From: Syntrophomonadaceae bacterium
Lineage (GTDB): Bacteria > Bacillota > Syntrophomonadia > Syntrophomonadales > Syntrophomonadaceae
Reading direction: 5' to 3'
NCBI GenBank assembly: GCA_031265005.1
Contig: JAISDD010000068.1
Span: 1 to 7,513 of the forward strand
Length of the DNA stretch: 7,513 nt
Part shown: positions 4,847 to 7,513 of the stretch, piece after piece
Layout of the letters: every line of letters starts with the position of its first letter
Numbering within the stretch: the stretch's first letter is position 1
The notes under the pieces: generated by a model
Seen by the model: the letters and a program-made list of their open reading frames with translations, nothing else
What the model was told of the DNA's origin: nothing
The model's database searches: none
Position numbers and translations under genes: made by a program

Positions 4847-5386
4847 CTATTGCGTAAGCTGTAATAATTTTTTCGTAGTATTCGCGTTTCTTATGGTTAC
4901 GTTATCGTAAACAGCCGTGCCGACTATTCTTAACCAGCGTGTTTTTGAAAATGTTTTTATCGGAGCGGACCAAAAAATAACTTGTCCGTAATAATCAATT
5001 TGCTCATACTCCGGCTTAAATTCGCCTACTTGTTCAATCACAGTTTCAGGCGTAGAAGGGTATAATACGAAAATCGCGTTATGCTTTGTTTCGCCGTCTG
5101 TGCCCCACCAATCCGGCGCGTTCCGCAGAGCGGCGGATAAATCTTTAGCGGATATGATCGCGACAGGTATACTTAATTGAAATTCAGCCATTATCAAATT
5201 TTCGCAAGCCTTTTTCAGCTTTATCTCACTGTCAATGTCACCGGAAAAAATAACATTACCGCTGTTGATGTAAGTCTTTACATCTGCAAAACCATTTTCC
5301 TCAAACGCCATTTTAAGCTCCGGCATAGATATTTTGTTTTTCCCGCCTACGTTTATTCCTCGCAACAAAGCAATATATTTTTCCAT
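4847..5386 (-). CDS. DUF1697 family protein
   Basis: 179-residue cytoplasmic protein of the DUF1697 family (PF08002), of typical full length. Diagnostic segments are the start YIALLRGINVGGKNKISMPE, then FEENGFADVKTYINSGNVIF. The C-terminal part has FSKTRWLRIVGTAVYDNVTI with RNANTTKKL, matching the S-x-TR and VT-x-RN-x-NT positions of the family. No enzymatic function is established for the family that I know of. ATG 5386 was chosen because it begins exactly at the conserved YIALLRGINVGG block and has AGAGG about 7 bases upstream; the frame runs open further upstream but without family sequence. The gene stands alone between untranslated gaps of 113 bases (towards the 59-residue gene) and 173 bases. 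Confidence 0.9.
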   Translation of the reverse strand: MEKYIALLRGINVGGKNKISMPELKMAFEENGFADVKTYINSGNVIFSGDIDSEIKLKKACENLIMAEFQLSIPVAIISAKDLSAALRNAPDWWGTDGETKHNAIFVLYPSTPETVIEQVGEFKPEYEQIDYYGQVIFWSAPIKTFSKTRWLRIVGTAVYDNVTIRNANTTKKLLQLTQ

Positions 5387-5559
5387 GAAAAACCTCTTTA
5401 TTATTACAATGTGAATGAAATAATGACCTGATTTTACCACAAGGGAAATGGGTGATTTAAATACGATCCATTTTTCAACTAACCCACTTGTATAAAGTCC
5501 GCCCATTCGCAGGGATAGGTTGAATAATTCGCGTTCCAATAGTGTATTTGCTCAATATA

Positions 5560-6024
5560 CTACTCTTTTCGTTTTTCCACGGGCTCTTTACATTCGTTAA
5601 CACCATATCGTCTGATAATTGCCGTCAAATCATAAACAGGAAATCCGATTGCATGACCGTTGGCATGAACCACTCCGCAAGCCTGACCAATTGCGTGACA
5701 CAAAGCAATATCTTCAAGAGAATTGATTTCTTTTGCCACAGCATGAACCTGTAAAATTGCCCGCTTTGCAAAAGGCATCTTCACTTTGCCCGATGCCCAA
5801 TCCTTTGTCGCTGTTACCGCTTCTTCAAAGCGTTTTTCGCCCGGATGACGTACGGTTAGTTTTTGAACGGCTTCGTCAGCGAATTCAAGCGCCCACAAGA
5901 CCATTGTTCTATGGTTTTGTTCCTGTATCAGATATATTAAGTCCTGCAAAAATTCACTATCCTTTGCAAAGAGGATTTGGTTTTTTCTTCTTATTCTACC
6001 TTGTACTTCATCAATCCACTCCAT
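5560..6024 (-). CDS. Imm5-like putative immunity protein, probably truncated by a stop
   Basis: 154-residue helical protein resembling the clostridial proteins annotated as putative immunity protein (Imm5-like). Visible: a basic start (EWIDEVQGRIRRKNQILFAK), then HRTMVLWALEFADEAVQKLT and RFEEAVTATKDWASGKVKMP, with helix AKRAILQVHAVAKEIN. Next comes the His-rich IALCHAIGQACGVVHANGHA followed by IGFPVYDLTAIIRRYG. Immunity proteins neutralise a toxin delivered by a competitor, but no toxin gene lies nearby and the family name is largely bioinformatic. ATG 6024 has AAAGGA about 8 bases upstream. The frame continues past the TAG at 5560-5562 for 26 more codons (YIEQIHYWNANYSTYPCEWA and on) to a stop at 5479-5481. 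That extension looks like the family's natural C-terminus, so the TAG is probably a recent nonsense mutation. Confidence 0.78.
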   Translation of the reverse strand: MEWIDEVQGRIRRKNQILFAKDSEFLQDLIYLIQEQNHRTMVLWALEFADEAVQKLTVRHPGEKRFEEAVTATKDWASGKVKMPFAKRAILQVHAVAKEINSLEDIALCHAIGQACGVVHANGHAIGFPVYDLTAIIRRYGVNECKEPVEKRKE

Positions 6025-6052
6025 ACTTTACATCCTTTCACCATCCTCGTTG

Positions 6053-6095
6053 CGTTCCTCACAGGCAAGAACTAAGCGTCCCCTCGTTCCTCACA
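6053..6095. repeat. Direct repeat cgttcctcaca in the Imm5-like gene leader
   Basis: An exact 11-base sequence occurs at 6053-6063 and 6085-6095, 32 bases apart, just upstream of the Imm5-like gene. No clear role; possibly slippage or a regulatory pair. Confidence 0.5.
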
Positions 6096-6129
6096 TGGTT
6101 AATGCCTTAAATCACGGAAGATCATTGTC

Positions 6130-6151
6130 TATATTTATCGCGTATTTTCAA
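6130..6151 (-). pseudogene. Remnant of a second HxlR gene (first codons only)
   Basis: On the minus strand TTG AAA ATA CGC GAT AAA TAT reads MKIRDKY, identical to the HxlR start at 3953. Homology then ends and a stop follows two codons later. It sits downstream of the GNAT remnant in the same order as the intact pair. Confidence 0.75.
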
Positions 6152-6179
6152 TTTGTTCCCCCTGCAATTTTGCTAATTT

Positions 6180-6340
6180 TTAAACAAGAAAAGAATACCG
6201 GACTTCAACCAGCGGCTTGCTTACTTCAAGAATTTGTTGAGCACCATCAAGCGTAAAGCCATACTTTTCATAGAGTTTCCGTGCCCGTATATTATCCTGC
6301 AATACCTAAATGATAACCCTCTTAAAGCTGAGTTCTTTCA
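6180..6340 (-). pseudogene. Remnant of a second GNAT gene (C-terminal third)
   Basis: The minus strand gives KELSFKRVII, a TAG, then VLQDNIRARKLYEKYGFTLD, GAQQILEVSKPLVEVRYSFL, V and the same TAA as the intact gene. The intact gene has TGG (Trp127) where this copy has TAG. About two thirds of the gene is missing upstream, where the sequence switches abruptly to the DUF5680 gene at 6338-6340. The whole 6130-6340 block aligns with 3932-4141 at roughly 90 percent by hand count, with one single-base indel. It is non-functional. Confidence 0.85.
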
Positions 6341-6781
6341 TCGCGCTATATCGCCGCCATGAAACGCGCACTCAAAGACTGCGCCGCCTTTAAAAAATAT
6401 TTCTTCGTACCCATAAAACCAGTGAATATCACCCTTGATAGTGCATTTGTAAGAATAATCTCCATTCGTGTGTTCCAACGGCCCCCGGAAAGGATATTCC
6501 TCCGATACAAGCAGCAAGGTTTCTCTCAGAAAATCATCGGAGAAATTGTCAGAAAGCACCCTGCCGATATAGTTCATCGACCAAAAAGGGAAGCCGCCCT
6601 CCCACAGCGCTTCCTCTCCAGCAAACTTTGTCCCTCCCAAATATGTGTCAATGTATTTAAGCGAACCTTCCGCGTAATGTAAATCGTGCGAGTTTGGTCT
6701 TGATGAATATGCTTCGGCCCCTTTCCCGGCACAGGTAGCTTTTTTAGCCCGGATTAAAAAATCAACCACATTTTTATCCAT
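6338..6781 (-). CDS. DUF5680 domain protein
   Basis: 147-residue soluble protein of the DUF5680 type, recognised from MDKNVVDFLIRAKKATCAGK, SRPNSHDLHYAEGSLKYIDT and YLGGTKFAGEEALWEGGFPF, then WSMNYIGRVLSDNFSDDFLR. A C-terminal YPFRGPLEHTNGDYSYKCTI and WFYGYEEIFFKGGAVFECAF complete it. The domain is rich in aromatic and Gly residues, is often found alone or fused to a helix-turn-helix, and has no assigned function that I know of. ATG 6781 has TGAGG about 9 bases upstream and begins the conserved sequence. The stop codon TGA coincides with the edge of the GNAT remnant, so the 3' end is a recombination junction, and the final IAR may not be the original end. Confidence 0.85.
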   Translation of the reverse strand: MDKNVVDFLIRAKKATCAGKGAEAYSSRPNSHDLHYAEGSLKYIDTYLGGTKFAGEEALWEGGFPFWSMNYIGRVLSDNFSDDFLRETLLLVSEEYPFRGPLEHTNGDYSYKCTIKGDIHWFYGYEEIFFKGGAVFECAFHGGDIAR

Positions 6782-6804
6782 TTTGTAAACCTCATTAAAA
6801 CGTA

Positions 6805-6832
6805 ATAATAGCAACCGTTCGCTAACTTCCAA
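6805..6832 (-). promoter_or_regulatory. Possible promoter of the DUF5680 gene
   Basis: On the minus strand TTGGAA (6827-6832) and TATTAT (6805-6810) are 16 bases apart, and ATG 6781 lies 23 bases beyond the -10 box. TATACT slightly further upstream is an alternative -10 box without a good partner. Confidence 0.35.
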
Positions 6833-6964
6833 AAATAGTATAGCACAAAATCGCGGACCATTCCATGAAAACATTCAAGCCTCTTTGCGGTCAAAAGTCG
6901 CTTCCTATGGGCTTTTCACATAGATAAACGCACTCCAAAATCTAAAAGCAAAGGAGATTTTCAT

Positions 6965-7225
6965 ATGGGCAACAACAAAGTTATGGTTATCGTGTCCCCG
7001 GCGCGTTTAACTATAGCTCTCCATTCCCTCGGTATAACCAAGAAGTGCGGACAGTACGCCCGCATCTCTGCCGCTCATTGTGTAAAATCTCCTTCCGCTG
7101 CATTGTTTTTTCCAAGCGCCAACAGCCCGGCTCAACTGTTTTCTCAGTCAAGCCGGGCTGTTTTCCTGAACAGGCTGTTTTTGTTTAGGTCATCTCTCCC
7201 ACAGAAGCACGGCGTTTTCCGCTAA
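6965..7225 (+). CDS. Doubtful + strand ORF with a strong ribosome binding site
   Basis: Starts MGNNKVMVIVSPARLTIALH, then SLGITKKCGQYARISAAHCV, and runs 86 codons. AAGGAG with 8-base spacing before ATG 6965 is near ideal. No family is recognised. The ORF reads straight through a strong terminator hairpin (7121-7164) and ends antiparallel inside the next gene. Either only the first 40-50 codons were ever the real peptide and the end is shifted, or this is a regulatory RNA leader rather than a gene. Codons after about 7120 encode the hairpin and are unlikely to be protein. Confidence 0.3.
   Translation: MGNNKVMVIVSPARLTIALHSLGITKKCGQYARISAAHCVKSPSAALFFPSANSPAQLFSQSSRAVFLNRLFLFRSSLPQKHGVFR
7007..7078 (-). 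CDS. Doubtful 23-residue minus strand small ORF
   Basis: MSGRDAGVLSALLGYTEGME then SYS and TAA, opposite the + strand ORF at 6965. AAGGAG lies 10 bases before the ATG. The same 11-base AAGGAGATTTT precedes both ATGs, giving an inverted repeat around the segment. No homologue is recognised; it may be a small peptide or chance. Confidence 0.25.
   Translation of the reverse strand: MSGRDAGVLSALLGYTEGMESYS
7121..7164 (+). terminator. Rho-independent terminator, + strand
   Basis: AACAGCCCGGCT (7121-7132) and AGCCGGGCTGTT (7151-7162) are perfect 12-base arms, with an inner ACTG/CAGT stem and four T at 7161-7164. T-rich sequence follows on the + strand only. This implies a + strand transcript ending here, matching the ORF or RNA starting near 6965. 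The minus strand side lacks a T-run, so it is a poor terminator for the gene ending at 7190. Confidence 0.7.
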
Positions 7226-7513
7226 CTTCACGAACTCCTCGTCGTCCGCGGAAACCAAATCTCTGAAATCGCCGTCAAGGTAGTAGACGGCGGAAATTTC
7301 AGGATTCCCCGTTTCTGTAAACGGGCCGACCGTTAATTCTCCATCGCTGATGTTAATGTCGAACACCTTGTCGTCGCTGCCGTCGGGTACACGAAGGGAA
7401 AAACCTCCATTGCCGCCTAAGTCGGCCATAATTGCCCAACCAATCGAAAATTGGATCTGCGCCTGGTCGGTCACTTTGGCGAAGTGCCGCGTCCAAAACG
7501 TCCCCGTATAGTT
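7190..7513 (-). CDS. Hypothetical protein, C-terminal 107 residues
   Basis: Open from the right edge (NYTGTFWTRHFAKV...) to TAG at 7190. The visible part reads IQFSIGWAIMADLGGNGGFS, LRVPDGSDDKVFDINISDGE, LTVGPFTETGNPEISAVYYL, and ends DEEFVKLAENAVLLWER. It is acidic (many Asp/Glu), with alternating strand-like segments and a final helix, and has no Cys, signal peptide or membrane segment in view. GTG 7474 is in frame, but coding sequence clearly continues before it, so the true start lies outside. I do not recognise the family. Confidence 0.7.
   Translation of the reverse strand, partial: NYTGTFWTRHFAKVTDQAQIQFSIGWAIMADLGGNGGFSLRVPDGSDDKVFDINISDGELTVGPFTETGNPEISAVYYLDGDFRDLVSADDEEFVKLAENAVLLWER

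Noticed and set aside
5387..5539. Possible hydrophobic N-terminal extension of the DUF1697 protein.
   Set aside because: The family sequence begins at the ATG at 5386, which has its own ribosome binding site; the upstream codons are untranslated leader that happens to be open.
3095..6781. Integron-like cassette array.
   Set aside because: The single-gene layout invites it, but no regularly spaced attC-like sites and no integrase are visible; the only shared sequences are GNAT/HxlR pieces.
6782..6874. Possible extension of the DUF5680 protein upstream of 6781.
   Set aside because: It would be translated through the likely promoter and lacks family similarity.

Overview
The window looks like a mid-GC Firmicutes chromosome, most likely an uncultured or anaerobic Clostridia member. 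The signs are strong Shine-Dalgarno sequences, frequent TTG/GTG starts, an ECF sigma factor paired with an RsgI-like anti-sigma factor, a copper-amine-oxidase-type stalk domain protein, and small orphan families (DUF1697, DUF5680, Imm5-like, HxlR) common in clostridial accessory regions. No rRNA, tRNA, CRISPR array, transposase or integrase gene was recognised. All well-supported genes are on the minus strand.

Layout by + coordinate. 1-765: exported stalk-domain protein running off the left edge, with its promoter at 809-837. 954-2548: a three-gene operon, read right to left: a secreted Cys/His-rich protein, an ECF sigma factor, and a membrane anti-sigma factor with an RsgI-like outer domain and a His-rich tail. 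An ECF-type promoter lies in front of it. 2549-3094: a 546 bp gap holding the promoter, AATACGA-type repeats, a doubtful + strand small ORF, a perfect palindrome and a long imperfect hairpin. 3095-4733: a pyridoxamine-phosphate-oxidase-like flavoprotein, an HxlR regulator, a GNAT acetyltransferase and a 59-residue protein. The flavoprotein has its own promoter, with a palindrome abutting its -35 box that is a good candidate HxlR operator. 4847-6024: a DUF1697 protein and an Imm5-like protein with a probable premature stop. 6130-6340: decayed remains of a second GNAT/HxlR junction. 6338-6781: DUF5680 protein. 6782-7189: a poorly understood gap with two opposed small ORFs and a + strand terminator. 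7190-7513: C-terminal part of an unrecognised protein.

Two stories stand out. First, the 954-2548 operon looks like a self-contained envelope sensing system. The secreted protein carries two identical-spacing C-x4-C-x5-H-x-H-x4-C-x2-H units, and the anti-sigma outer domain is His-rich and has the Asn-Pro motif at which RsgI proteins autocleave. A metal or redox signal is a reasonable hypothesis, but only a hypothesis. Second, the GNAT/HxlR neighbourhood has been duplicated and broken. The GNAT leader and 5' end recur at 900-990, fused into the end of the anti-sigma gene, and the GNAT 3' end plus HxlR start recur at 6130-6340. This points to past ectopic recombination in the region.
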